Part shown: positions 1 through 8,654 of the stretch, piece by piece
Position numbering within the stretch: position 1 is the stretch's first letter
How the letters are laid out: every line of letters starts with the position of its first letter
Source of the DNA: an uncultured Methylocystaceae bacterium
GTDB taxonomy: Bacteria > Pseudomonadota > Alphaproteobacteria > Rhizobiales > Beijerinckiaceae
Reading direction: 5' to 3'
Assembly: GCA_937870755.1 (NCBI GenBank)
Contig: CALMZV010000026.1
Coordinates: 184,040 to 248,039 of the forward strand
Length of the DNA stretch: 64,000 nucleotides
Made by a program: the position numbers and the translations under genes
The notes under the pieces: model-generated
What the model was told of the DNA's origin: nothing
The model's input: only the letters and a program-made list of their open reading frames with translations
The model's database searches: none

Positions 1-1201
1 CTTCGATGGTCGCAGGCAGGCCGGTCTGCGTCCAGTCGCCCGCAAGCACGAGATTGCGCCAGCGCGTGCGCGCGCCAGGGCGCAGGCGGTCCTGCGCGGG
101 CGTGGCGGCGAAGGTCGCGCGCTTCTCGCGCACCAGACGGTGGGCGGGCATGCGCGCTTCTCCCAGGCGCGCGACGGCGCGAACCTCGCGCCACAGCTTC
201 TCCGCGAAATCCTCGCTCTCGGTTTCGATCAGATCGTCGGCCGCGCTGATGGTGACGGACAGGCGTTCGGGAAAGGCGAACACCCATTCGCTCAGGCCGC
301 CGACGACGCCCGTCAGCAGCGGCGTTCCGGGCGGCGGCGCATGCGCGAAATGCGCGTTGAAAATGGCGCGATGCTCGGTCGGCGCCGTAATGCCGGGCGC
401 GAGCTCGCGCGCGCTCCAGGCGGGCGCCGCGAGGATGACGGACTCGTCCGGCGCGATCTCCACGCGTGCGTCGCCGAATTCGAGCGCGCGCACGCGGTCG
501 GCCTCGAACTGCAGGCCGCGCAGACGCGCGCCGAGCCGGATGTCGGCGCCCCGCGCGCCGAGAAACGAGAGAGCCGGCGCCACGAACGCGGCGGCGAGAT
601 CGGGATGGGGCACGCGCGGGCGGGCGGCTGCGCCGCCGGCGCCGAGGCTCTCGCGCACCACGGCCGCCGCAAGCCTGGCGGAGGCTTCGTCCAGCTTTGT
701 GTTGAGGGCGGAGACGAGCACCGGTTTCCACAGCCGGTCCCACAAGGCGCCGTGCGGGGCAAGCGCGTCCGCCACCGTCGCATCCGCGCCGGCGAACAGA
801 AGTTTGCCGCCGCGCAGATAGTCGCCCGCGCTCGTATGCGGCGTGCGGCGCGCTTTGGAAAAAATCCACCACGGCGCGCGGCCGGGGTTGGGGCGCAGTC
901 GCCAGCGCTCGTCCGAGCGCAGATCGCAGAAGTCGAACACGCACGCCTGCGGACCCGCGAGCGCATCGCGCGCGCCGATGCGATCCAGATAGGCGAGCGC
1001 GGCGCGATTGCACGCCAACAGAAGGTGGTTGCCGTTGTCGATGGTCGCGCCGAGCGCGGAATCGAACCAGGAGCGGCAGCGGCCGCCAGCCATGCGGGCT
1101 GCCTCGTACAGCACGACCGTCCGGCCCTGCCCGGCGAGCTGCGTGGCCGCCGCAAGCCCCGCCAGGCCCGCGCCGACGACATGCACGCGCGGCGCGTTCA
1201 C
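1..1201 (-). CDS. hpnE: HpnE, hydroxysqualene reductase / squalene-associated FAD-dependent desaturase (3' end cut by window)
   Basis: FAD-dependent amine-oxidase-fold protein of hopanoid synthesis; HpnE homologues reduce hydroxysqualene to squalene, completing the HpnC-HpnD-HpnE route. Reading from a GTG start at 1201, the N-terminus carries the dinucleotide-binding motif VVGAGLAGLAAA (about residues 9-20) followed by a GGRCRSW segment. The family signature LAGDWTQTGLPATIE is read at the very left edge, so only some 20-25 C-terminal residues are missing. The GTG overlaps the hpnD stop (GTGA, 1198-1201), making it the last visible gene of a coupled operon. Later hopanoid genes such as shc would be expected beyond the left edge, but that is inference. 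Confidence 0.93.
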   Translation of the reverse strand, partial: MNAPRVHVVGAGLAGLAAATQLAGQGRTVVLYEAARMAGGRCRSWFDSALGATIDNGNHLLLACNRAALAYLDRIGARDALAGPQACVFDFCDLRSDERWRLRPNPGRAPWWIFSKARRTPHTSAGDYLRGGKLLFAGADATVADALAPHGALWDRLWKPVLVSALNTKLDEASARLAAAVVRESLGAGGAAARPRVPHPDLAAAFVAPALSFLGARGADIRLGARLRGLQFEADRVRALEFGDARVEIAPDESVILAAPAWSARELAPGITAPTEHRAIFNAHFAHAPPPGTPLLTGVVGGLSEWVFAFPERLSVTISAADDLIETESEDFAEKLWREVRAVARLGEARMPAHRLVREKRATFAATPAQDRLRPGARTRWRNLVLAGDWTQTGLPATIE

Positions 1202-2013
1202 CACAGGCCCCATTTCAGGACCCCGAACAACAGGCGCGGCTTGTTGACGCCGATCCGCGCGCGCGGCGTCGCGAAGCCGCGCCGGTCGAGACGTTCGAGC
1301 ACGTCGCGATACGCATAGGCCATCAGGCGCGGCGCGCGCACGGCGGCGCGCGGGGCGGCGCGCATGATCTTGTCGGCTTCCGCGAAATGGGCGCGCGCCT
1401 TCTCGATCGTCGGCCGGCAGGCGGCGGCAAGCGCTGGATGGGAGAGCGCATCGCGCGGCGCGCGCGCTTCCACGCAGGCCTCGACAAGGCTTTCGCGCGG
1501 CAGGTAAAGGCGGCCGTTGGCGGCGTCCTCGTCCAGATCGCGCAATATGTTGGTGAGTTGCAGCGCGCGGCCGAGATGGTGCGCGAGCGCGGTTCCCGGC
1601 TCCTCGCCCAGGCCGAAGATGCGCACGGACAGGCGGCCGACGGCGCTCGCCACGCGGTCGCAATAAAGGTCGAGCGTGGCGGCGTCGGGCGCGACGATCG
1701 GCCCGTTCAGATCCATCTCCATGCCGTCGATCACGGCCTGGAAATCGGCGCGCTTCAGTCCATAGCGCGCGACGGCGTTTTTCAGAAACGCGGCGCGTCC
1801 GGCCGGGCCGCCGGCATAGAGCGCGTCGATGTCGGCGCGCCAGGCGTTCAGCTCCGCACGCGGATCGGCGACATGCGCGTCGCCGTCGGCGATGTCGTCG
1901 ACCGCGCGGCAGAACGCATACACGTCGTACATCGCCTGGCGCCTGTCGCGCGGCAGAATGCGCATGCCCGCATAGAACGATGAGCCGGCGGCGCCGGAGT
2001 CTTGCGAGTTCAT
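1198..2013 (-). CDS. hpnD: HpnD, presqualene diphosphate synthase
   Basis: Squalene/phytoene-synthase family enzyme of 271 residues that condenses two farnesyl diphosphates to presqualene diphosphate. The first Asp-rich motif is in FCRAVDDIADGD (about residues 30-41) and the second in NILRDLDEDAANGRLYLP, both typical of HpnD. The start at 2013 is the ATG inside the ATGA overlap with hpnC; a longer open frame upstream is shadow coding. Its stop overlaps the hpnE GTG. Length and motifs match the family, and the order hpnC-hpnD-hpnE is the usual one, so the call is secure. Confidence 0.95.
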   Translation of the reverse strand: MNSQDSGAAGSSFYAGMRILPRDRRQAMYDVYAFCRAVDDIADGDAHVADPRAELNAWRADIDALYAGGPAGRAAFLKNAVARYGLKRADFQAVIDGMEMDLNGPIVAPDAATLDLYCDRVASAVGRLSVRIFGLGEEPGTALAHHLGRALQLTNILRDLDEDAANGRLYLPRESLVEACVEARAPRDALSHPALAAACRPTIEKARAHFAEADKIMRAAPRAAVRAPRLMAYAYRDVLERLDRRGFATPRARIGVNKPRLLFGVLKWGLW

Positions 2014-2867
2014 GCGCGCGCGCTCCGTGCGAAGGCGCGCCGGAGGAGCGCCGCGCCCGCGCCGGCGCCCGCGACCCACGCGAAACGCGCCTTGGACGCA
2101 TGCGTCTCCTCGCGCAGGGGATCGCGCGTCAGCAGACCGCGCACGAGATCCTCGGCCAGCGCCTGGATGGCGGCCACGTTCAAGGACAGGCGCAGGTCGC
2201 GCACCTGCGCGGGAAAGACCACGCTTTCGCGCAGCAGCGCCTGCGTGCGGCGCGCGAGATCGGCGAGCGCCGCGCGCAATTGCGGCGCAGACGCCTTCTC
2301 GCCAAGCATCTCGACGCGCGCGCCGTGCGCCGCCAGAATGTCGTGAGGCAGATAGACCCGGTCGAGCGCGGCGTAGTCCTTCCCACAATCCTGAAGGTGA
2401 TTGATGATCTGGAGCGCGGCGCAGAGCGCGTCGTTGGCGGGCCAGGTCGCGCGGTCCTCGCCGTGCAGATCGAGCACGTAACGCCCGACCGGCATGGCGG
2501 AGAGCCGGCAGTAAGCGATCAGATCGTCGAAGGTTTGGTAGCGCGTCTGCGTCACGTCGAGACGGAAGGCCTCGATCAGGTCGAGCGCGTGGCGCGGCGA
2601 GAGACCGCGCTCGGCGAGCGTCGCCCGCAACGGTTCGGCGATGGGGTGGGGCGGTCCCTCGCCCGTCAGCGCGGCGGCGAGTTCGTCCAGAAGCCGAAGC
2701 TTGTCTTCCGCCGCGAGCGTCGCGTGGTCGGCGACGTCATCGGCCGCGCGCACGAAATCGTAGAAGGCGAGCACCGGCGCGCGATAGGGCGCCGCCAGCA
2801 GCGTCGCGACGGGAAAATTCTCGTCGCGGTGCGATTTTCCGGAAGACGCGGCGCTCGCGTCGATCAT
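2010..2867 (-). CDS. hpnC: HpnC, hydroxysqualene synthase
   Basis: Squalene/phytoene-synthase family protein of 285 residues; HpnC converts presqualene diphosphate to hydroxysqualene. The first Asp motif appears as DFVRAADDVADH and the second as HLQDCGKDYAALDRVYLP, where DCGKD replaces the DxxED of HpnD, as is typical of HpnC. The N-terminus KSHRDENFPVA is also characteristic. It starts at the ATG overlapping the hpnB stop (ATGA, 2864-2867) and ends overlapping hpnD (ATGA, 2010-2013), so translation is probably coupled on both sides. The C-terminal 20 residues are Ala/Arg-rich and poorly conserved-looking. Confidence 0.95.
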   Translation of the reverse strand: MIDASAASSGKSHRDENFPVATLLAAPYRAPVLAFYDFVRAADDVADHATLAAEDKLRLLDELAAALTGEGPPHPIAEPLRATLAERGLSPRHALDLIEAFRLDVTQTRYQTFDDLIAYCRLSAMPVGRYVLDLHGEDRATWPANDALCAALQIINHLQDCGKDYAALDRVYLPHDILAAHGARVEMLGEKASAPQLRAALADLARRTQALLRESVVFPAQVRDLRLSLNVAAIQALAEDLVRGLLTRDPLREETHASKARFAWVAGAGAGAALLRRAFARSARA

Positions 2868-4033
2868 TCGCTCCGGCTCCCCGCCGCCTGATAGCGACCC
2901 TTCCAGGCCCCGCCGCGGCCCAATGCGTGGACAATCGCGGATTCGACGGTGAAGGCCATATAGAGCGCGGCGACGACGGGCAAGAACAGCCCGCGCCAGG
3001 CGCCCATTCCGTACCGGCGCAGCATCGGCCTGAAGGACAGAACCATCAGCACATAGGCGAGCAGCGCAGGGCCGCCGACGGCGAAATCGGCATGGGCGGC
3101 GAGAACGGGCGGCAGCAGGAACGTCGCCGTCAGGCCGACGAGCGCGCCGGCGAGCCGCAGCGGCGAATAGCGCAGTTCGGCATAGGCCGAGCGCACGACC
3201 ATGCGGCGAATGTCGTCGAGGCGCGGATAGGGGCGCAGGCTGACGACGCGCCGGGTGAGGCCGAGCCAGATGGGGCCGACGCTTTTCATCAGCCGGCCGA
3301 GCGCGCAATCGTCGATGAGCGCGCCGCCGATGGCGGCGAGCCCGCCGGCCCGCGCGAGCGCCGCGCGGTCGACCAGCATGCAGCCGCCCGCCGCCGCCGC
3401 CGTCGCCCTGCCTTTGTCGTTCACCCAGGCGAAGGGATAGAGCATGGCGAAAAAGTAGACGAAGGCCGGCGTCAGCCAGCGTTCGGCGGAGCTCTGGCAG
3501 GACAGTTGCGCCATCAGCGAGACCAGCACGCGGTTGTCGCGCACGGCGCAGCCGGCAAGGCGCGCGAGCGTGTCGGGCGCGTGTTCGATGTCGGCGTCGG
3601 TGAACAGGATGTGCGTCGGCGCCGCGCCGCGCGTTTCGACGAAAGCGAGGCCGGTCTGCATGGCGTTGAGCTTGCCCGTCCAGCCGGGCGGCGGCGCATG
3701 GCCGGCGAGCACGCTCAGCCGGTCGGCGGCGCCGAGCGCCTCGGCCGCGCGGCGCGCGATGCCGCCCGTGCCGTCCGCGCTCTGGTCGTCCACCACCACG
3801 ACATCGAACGGAAACGGGCACTCCTGTTTCAGGAGGCTCGTCACGCAGCGCGCGATGGTCGCGGCTTCGTCGCGCGCAGGCACGATCGCGGTCACGCGCA
3901 GACCTGCCGCGTCCGCCGGCGCGAGCGGGGCGAGATCGTCGCAGGTCTCGCGCGCCTGCCAGAAGAAGCCGCGCGCGAAGATCAACGTCAGCCAGATCGC
4001 CAGCGTCAGGAGCGAGAGCGAAACAAGGATCAT
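2864..4033 (-). CDS. hpnB: HpnB, hopanoid-associated family 2 glycosyltransferase
   Basis: Membrane-anchored GT2-like protein of 389 residues. It has an N-terminal transmembrane segment (MILVSLSLLTLAIWLTLIF), then a GT-A fold with VTAIVPARDEA, VVVDDQSADGTG and FTDADIEHAPD (the DxD-type motif), and two or more C-terminal membrane segments (GALVGLTATFLLPPVL and LFLPVVAALYMAFT). The family is consistently located in hopanoid operons and its exact glycosyl acceptor is not settled. The start is fixed by the 4-nt ATGA overlap with the hpnA stop (4030-4033), and the gene ends in the ATGA overlap with hpnC. Confidence 0.92.
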   Translation of the reverse strand: MILVSLSLLTLAIWLTLIFARGFFWQARETCDDLAPLAPADAAGLRVTAIVPARDEAATIARCVTSLLKQECPFPFDVVVVDDQSADGTGGIARRAAEALGAADRLSVLAGHAPPPGWTGKLNAMQTGLAFVETRGAAPTHILFTDADIEHAPDTLARLAGCAVRDNRVLVSLMAQLSCQSSAERWLTPAFVYFFAMLYPFAWVNDKGRATAAAAGGCMLVDRAALARAGGLAAIGGALIDDCALGRLMKSVGPIWLGLTRRVVSLRPYPRLDDIRRMVVRSAYAELRYSPLRLAGALVGLTATFLLPPVLAAHADFAVGGPALLAYVLMVLSFRPMLRRYGMGAWRGLFLPVVAALYMAFTVESAIVHALGRGGAWKGRYQAAGSRSE

Positions 4034-5046
4034 CGTTTCAGATAGCCGGCCTGGCGAAACCAGTCCACAGCGTCGGCGACGCCAGCGCGCCATGGCCGCG
4101 AGACGTAGCCGAGTTCGCGCCGGGCCTTCTCGTCCGAATAATACATGTAGTTGCGCGCCATGCTGAGGCCATCGCGCGTGGCGAACGGCTCGCGGCCCGT
4201 GAACCGCGCGCCCAGTTCGGCGCAGAGCGCGAACGGATAGACCAGCCGGTGCGGCAGGCGCACGGCGCGGCCGCGCCGCCCCACGAGCCGCGCGATTTCC
4301 GCAAGCAGATCGGACAACGGCACGTTGTCGCCGCCCAGTATGTAGCGTTCGCCGGCGCGACCGCGTTCGAAAGCCGCCACATGACCTTCGGCGACGTCGT
4401 CCACATGCGCGAAATTGAGACCGGTCTCCACGAACGCCGGCATGCGGCCCCTTGCCGCCTCCACGATGATGCGGCCGGTCGGCGTCGGGCGCACGTCGCG
4501 CGGGCCGACAGGGGTCGAGGGATTGACGATGACGACCGGCAGGCCGTGCTTTTCGGCCAGATCCTCCACCAGACGTTCGACGGCCACCTTGCTCCGCTTG
4601 TAGGCGCCCACGGCGCGCTCGGGCGCGAGGCGGTCGGTTTCGACGGCGAGCGCGCCGGCGCCGCGCGCAAGGGTCGCCACGCTGGACGTGTGAATCACGC
4701 GCTCCACGCCCGCGCGCAACGCCTCCTCCATGACATTGCGCGCGCTTTCCATATTGGCGGCGAAAATCTCGGTGGGATCGCGCGCCCACAACCGATAGTC
4801 GGCTGCGACATGAAAGACGTGCCGCACGCCCACCAGCGCGCGCCGCACCGCCGCGCGGTCGCGCAGATCGCCGATGGCGATGTCGTCGCGCGGGTCGATG
4901 TTCACGCGGCGCGCGCTGGCGCGCACCAGGACGCGCAGCGGCCAGCCGCGCGTGCGCAAGGCGTTGGCGACGGCCGAGCCGACGAAACCGCTCGCGCCGG
5001 TCACCAGAACAAGGCCGTTCGGCGCAAGTCCGGATGCGTCGCTCAT
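4030..5046 (-). CDS. hpnA: HpnA, hopanoid-associated sugar epimerase
   Basis: Extended short-chain dehydrogenase/NAD-dependent epimerase of 338 residues and first gene of the visible hpn operon. The Rossmann motif VTGASGFVGSAVA is near residues 15-27, HVAADYRLW near 80-90, and the active-site Tyr/Lys pair is in GAYKRSKVAVE. HpnA homologues are thought to supply or modify the sugar used on the hopanoid side chain. I chose the ATG at 5046 because the protein begins there with the family pattern; an ATG at 5133 would add 29 arginine-rich residues without family resemblance. It is coupled to hpnB by an ATGA overlap. Confidence 0.93.
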   Translation of the reverse strand: MSDASGLAPNGLVLVTGASGFVGSAVANALRTRGWPLRVLVRASARRVNIDPRDDIAIGDLRDRAAVRRALVGVRHVFHVAADYRLWARDPTEIFAANMESARNVMEEALRAGVERVIHTSSVATLARGAGALAVETDRLAPERAVGAYKRSKVAVERLVEDLAEKHGLPVVIVNPSTPVGPRDVRPTPTGRIIVEAARGRMPAFVETGLNFAHVDDVAEGHVAAFERGRAGERYILGGDNVPLSDLLAEIARLVGRRGRAVRLPHRLVYPFALCAELGARFTGREPFATRDGLSMARNYMYYSDEKARRELGYVSRPWRAGVADAVDWFRQAGYLKR

Positions 5047-5248
5047 CCGCCGGCGCTCATCGGCTGCATCCTCGCGGTCATCGCGCCCGTCCGCTCCCTC
5101 GATCGACGCCGGCCGCCGGCGCCCGCCCCGCAAGGACGCCGCCGCGCGACCGCGCGCGCCAGAACTTTCGCGGCGGGCCCGTCGCGCCCGCTCCGCATGC
5201 CTTGCCGGCGGATCGGATCGCTTTCGTGCGGCGATCGTGTGGCGGGCC

Positions 5249-6253
5249 TTACGCGGCGGGCCAGGTCGCCAGCAGCGTTTCGAGCGCCGAGACGAGGGCG
5301 AGAGGCTGGTCGACCATAATGTGGTGGTCGGAGTCGGGAATGGTCACGAACGGCGAGCCCGGCCGCATCAGCGCATGGCCGTAGGCGGCGTCCCAATCGT
5401 TGATGAGCTGCGAGCGTGCGCCGCGGACGAGCGCCATGGGGCATTGGGCGCGGCCGAGCCGGTCGGTGAGGTCCGGCAGGTGAAAATCGCGCCACAGGAA
5501 CGGGTCGAAGCGCCACGACCAGCCCTCGCCGCCGGCCGGGTTGTCCACCCGTTTCAGGCCGTCGCGGGCGATCAGATCGGCGATGTAGAGATTTTCGCAC
5601 GCCTGCAGCGGCGCCAGGCGAAAGCGCGCCAGCGCGGCCTCGAGCGAGGGATAGATGTTGTGGGGCGTCAGTTCGCGCGGGCGGCGCGGCCGCACCCCGC
5701 GCTCCTTGCGCCGTTCCTCGCGCCGCTGCGGCGTGAGAAAGGGCGAATCGACCACCACCGCCGCCCTGAACCGCGCGCCATGCAGCGTCGCCATCTCCGC
5801 CATCGGAAAAGCGCCGAACGAATGGCCGACGACGAACGGTTTCGCCACGCCCGCAAACAGGCCCGCGGCTTCAGCCACGGCGACGATCTCCTCCACGAAC
5901 AGGTCGAGCCGGTACTGCGGCCGCCAGTCCGATCCGCCCATGCCGGACCACGAGAAAGCGGCCACGCGATAGCGGTCGGCGAAGAACGGCGCGATGAATT
6001 TCCACCAGCCGGCGTGCGCGCCGTTGCCGTGCATGAGCAGCAGGCCCGGCTTTCCGACCTCGCCCCATGTGAGCATTTCGATGCCGGCGCCGGCCACTTC
6101 CACGCGCGAGACCTGCGGCGCATGTGCGATGGCGCGAACGAACCAGCCCGGCGCCGGCGGCCGCCCGCCGCCGAATCGGGCGAGCGGCGAATACAGCGCC
6201 GGATCCTTCGGCGAGCGGGCGTCGGGCGTGGGCGATGGCTGTGCGGAACTCAT
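5249..6253 (-). CDS. alpha/beta-hydrolase fold protein
   Basis: Predicted 334-residue soluble serine hydrolase of unknown substrate. The oxyanion-loop motif HGNGAHAGWW lies near residues 75-84, the nucleophile elbow GHSFGA places the serine near residue 145, and the catalytic histidine is probably in PDSDHHIMVD near the C-terminus. No signal peptide is seen. It is on the same strand as hpnA, separated by 202 nt, and is divergent from the oxidoreductase at 6445 across 191 nt. The gene could belong to the acyl-CoA catabolic cluster (ester or lactone cleavage), but nothing in the sequence fixes this. Confidence 0.85.
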   Translation of the reverse strand: MSSAQPSPTPDARSPKDPALYSPLARFGGGRPPAPGWFVRAIAHAPQVSRVEVAGAGIEMLTWGEVGKPGLLLMHGNGAHAGWWKFIAPFFADRYRVAAFSWSGMGGSDWRPQYRLDLFVEEIVAVAEAAGLFAGVAKPFVVGHSFGAFPMAEMATLHGARFRAAVVVDSPFLTPQRREERRKERGVRPRRPRELTPHNIYPSLEAALARFRLAPLQACENLYIADLIARDGLKRVDNPAGGEGWSWRFDPFLWRDFHLPDLTDRLGRAQCPMALVRGARSQLINDWDAAYGHALMRPGSPFVTIPDSDHHIMVDQPLALVSALETLLATWPAA

Positions 6254-6444
6254 GCGGAAAATCTCGGAGCTGGCGCGCGCGTCGCCCGCCGGAGCGGCGC
6301 GACTTTGACAGCGCGAATGTTCGGCTTAAATTGTCCTACAAGAAACGTTACGGGGCAATCGCCCGACGCCGCCGGACCGTTCGCGCGATTTCGCCCGGAC
6401 GGACGATGCGCTAGCGTCGGGCCTGGCGCCGATGGAGGAAACGC

Positions 6445-7443
6445 ATGAAAGCTGTGCTCAGCCGCCAGGTGGGCGGTCCGGAGACTCTCACGCTCGAAGA
6501 CATGCCCGATCCGGCGCCCGGCCCCGGCCAGGTCGTCGTCGACGTGAAGGCGTGCGGGGTGAACTATCCCGACAGTCTCATCATCCGGGACATGTACCAG
6601 TTCAAGCCCGAGCGGCCGTTTTCGCCGGGCGGCGAGATTTCCGGCAAGGTTTGCGCGCTCGGCGCCAATGTGACGAACCTGAAGGTGGGCGACCGCGTGC
6701 TGGCGTCCGTCGGCTGGGGCGGCATGGCCACCCGTGTGCCGGCGGAGGCTGCGCGCTGCGTGAAGATTCCGGACGCGATGCCCTACGACGAGGCCGCCGC
6801 CTTCCTCATGACCTACGGCACCTCGCATCACGCGCTGAAGGATCGCGCCAGGCTCAAAGCCGGCGAGACGCTGCTGGTGCTGGGCGCAGCCGGCGGCGTC
6901 GGCATCGCGGCGGTCGAACTCGGCAAGGCGATGGGCGCCAAGGTGATCGGCGCCGTGTCGTCGCAGGACAAGGCCGATTTCGTGAAATCGAAAGGCGCCG
7001 ACGCCACGCTCGTCTATCCGCCGGGTCCGTTCGACAAGGCGGGCGCAAAGGCGCTGGCCGATCTGTTCAAGGGCGCGGTCGGGCCGAACGGCGCCGATGT
7101 CATCTACGACGGCGTGGGCGGCGACTATGCGGAAGCCTCGCTGCGCGCCATCGCGTGGGAAGGGCGTTTTCTGGTCGTCGGTTTTCCGGCCGGCATCCCC
7201 AAACTGCCGCTCAACCTCACGCTTCTGAAAGGCTGCGATGTGCTGGGCGTGTTCTGGGGCGATTTCGTGCGCCGCTTCCCGGGGCGGCACCAGGAAAATC
7301 TCGCCGAGATGATGGCGCTCTACGCCGCGGGAAAAATCCGCCCGACGGTGTCCGAGCGTTTTCCGCTGGAAAAATCCGCCGACGCCATCACCTGGCTCGC
7401 CAGCCGCAAGGCGGTGGGCAAAGTCGTCGTGACGATGGAGTGA
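6445..7443 (+). CDS. NADPH:quinone oxidoreductase-like MDR family protein
   Basis: Medium-chain dehydrogenase/reductase of 332 residues, quinone-reductase (zeta-crystallin-like) branch without obvious zinc ligands. It shows the N-terminal GroES-like domain (MKAVLSRQVGGPETLTLED, GVNYPDSLI) and the nucleotide-binding motif VLGAAGGVGIAAVELGKA near residues 150-167. Likely reaction: NADPH-dependent reduction of an enone or enoyl thioester. It is preceded by a GGAGGAA ribosome-binding site and followed after 7 nt by an acyl-CoA dehydrogenase, so it probably leads a three-gene operon (6445-9773). Confidence 0.88.
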   Translation: MKAVLSRQVGGPETLTLEDMPDPAPGPGQVVVDVKACGVNYPDSLIIRDMYQFKPERPFSPGGEISGKVCALGANVTNLKVGDRVLASVGWGGMATRVPAEAARCVKIPDAMPYDEAAAFLMTYGTSHHALKDRARLKAGETLLVLGAAGGVGIAAVELGKAMGAKVIGAVSSQDKADFVKSKGADATLVYPPGPFDKAGAKALADLFKGAVGPNGADVIYDGVGGDYAEASLRAIAWEGRFLVVGFPAGIPKLPLNLTLLKGCDVLGVFWGDFVRRFPGRHQENLAEMMALYAAGKIRPTVSERFPLEKSADAITWLASRKAVGKVVVTME

Positions 7444-7450
7444 ATCGAAA

Positions 7451-8629
7451 ATGGCCGATATCGAAACATTCCGTCGCGAAACACGCGCATGGCTGGAGGC
7501 GAACTGCCCCGCCGAAATGCGCACGCCGCCCGACGAGGAAAACGACCGCTGCTGGGGCGGGCGCAACTGGAAGTTCAAGAGCGAGGCGCAGCGCCAGTGG
7601 TTCGAGGCCATGCGCGACCGCGGCTGGACCGTGCCGGACTGGCCGAAGGAATACGGCGGCGGCGGCCTTTCGAAGGAAGAAACGAAAGTGCTGCGGCAGG
7701 AAATGCGCGCGCTGAACTGCCGCGCGCCGCTCGATTCGTTCGGCATCTGGATGCTGGGTCCCGCGCTGTTGAAATACGGCACGGACGCGCAGAAAAAGGA
7801 ACATCTGCCCAAGATCGCGCGCGGCGAAATCCGCTGGTGCCAGGGCTATTCCGAGCCGGGCGCGGGCTCCGACCTCGCCTCGCTGCAGACGCGCGCGGAC
7901 GACCACGGCGATCACTTCATCATCAACGGCCAGAAAATCTGGACGAGCTACGCCGACAAGGCCGACTGGATCTTCTGCCTCGTGCGCACGGATTTCTCCG
8001 CCAAGAAGCACGAAGGCATCAGTTTCGTGCTGTTCGACATGGCCTCGCCGGGCGTGACGACGCGGCCGATCCTGCTGATTTCCGGCAAATCGCCGTTCTG
8101 CGAGACGTTCTTCGACAATGTGAAGGCGCTGAAATCCAATCTCGTCGGCGTGCAGAACAAGGGGTGGGACGTCGCCAAATATCTGCTGACCCACGAGCGC
8201 GACATGATCGGCGCGATGGGGCTCGGCGGCGGGCGCCCGCTCGGACAGGTGGCGGCGGATGCGATCGGCGTGGAGAACGGCGTGCTCGACGCGCCCGTGC
8301 TGCGCGCCGACCTCGCGCGGCTGGAGGTGGACGCGTGGGCGTTCCAGCTCGCGATGGAACGGGCGGTCGATCTGTCGAAGGCCGGCCAGTCGCACCCCGC
8401 TTACTCGTCGTTCCTCAAATATTACGGCACGGAACTGAACAAGCGCCGGCACGAACTCACCATGTCGACGCTCGGCTCCGACGGTCTCGAATGGGAGAGC
8501 GCGCGCAGCCAGGAAGGCGATGCGCCGCGCGCATGGTTGCGCACCAAGGCCAATTCGATCGAGGGCGGCACGAGCGAAGTGCAGCTCAACATCATCACCA
8601 AACGCATTCTCGAACTGCCGGGCGCGTGA
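7451..8629 (+). CDS. acyl-CoA dehydrogenase, catalytic-type partner of a pair
   Basis: FAD-dependent acyl-CoA dehydrogenase of 392 residues. The FAD/substrate region is CQGYSEPGAGSDLASLQTRA (about residues 134-153). The C-terminus carries SIEGGTSEVQLNIITKRIL, including the glutamate-bearing EGGT motif where many family members hold the catalytic base. The next gene (8655) is a second, shorter dehydrogenase lacking that motif, suggesting an alpha2beta2 heterotetramer as known for several steroid-degradation FadE pairs. The operon context with the reductase at 6445 supports a role in beta-oxidation of an unknown acyl-CoA. Confidence 0.92.
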   Translation: MADIETFRRETRAWLEANCPAEMRTPPDEENDRCWGGRNWKFKSEAQRQWFEAMRDRGWTVPDWPKEYGGGGLSKEETKVLRQEMRALNCRAPLDSFGIWMLGPALLKYGTDAQKKEHLPKIARGEIRWCQGYSEPGAGSDLASLQTRADDHGDHFIINGQKIWTSYADKADWIFCLVRTDFSAKKHEGISFVLFDMASPGVTTRPILLISGKSPFCETFFDNVKALKSNLVGVQNKGWDVAKYLLTHERDMIGAMGLGGGRPLGQVAADAIGVENGVLDAPVLRADLARLEVDAWAFQLAMERAVDLSKAGQSHPAYSSFLKYYGTELNKRRHELTMSTLGSDGLEWESARSQEGDAPRAWLRTKANSIEGGTSEVQLNIITKRILELPGA

Positions 8630-8654
8630 GCGCGCAGTTCCCGGAGGAAACGAC

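Noticed and set aside
2010..3821. Long minus-strand frame (603 codons) covering hpnC and part of hpnB
   Set aside because: Only the last 285 codons match HpnC; the upstream part is a shadow of hpnB and the real start is set by the ATGA overlap.
6241..6262. Two TGCGGAA words near the hydrolase start as another IclR site
   Set aside because: They are direct, not inverted, and one is part of the coding start; no dyad partner is present.
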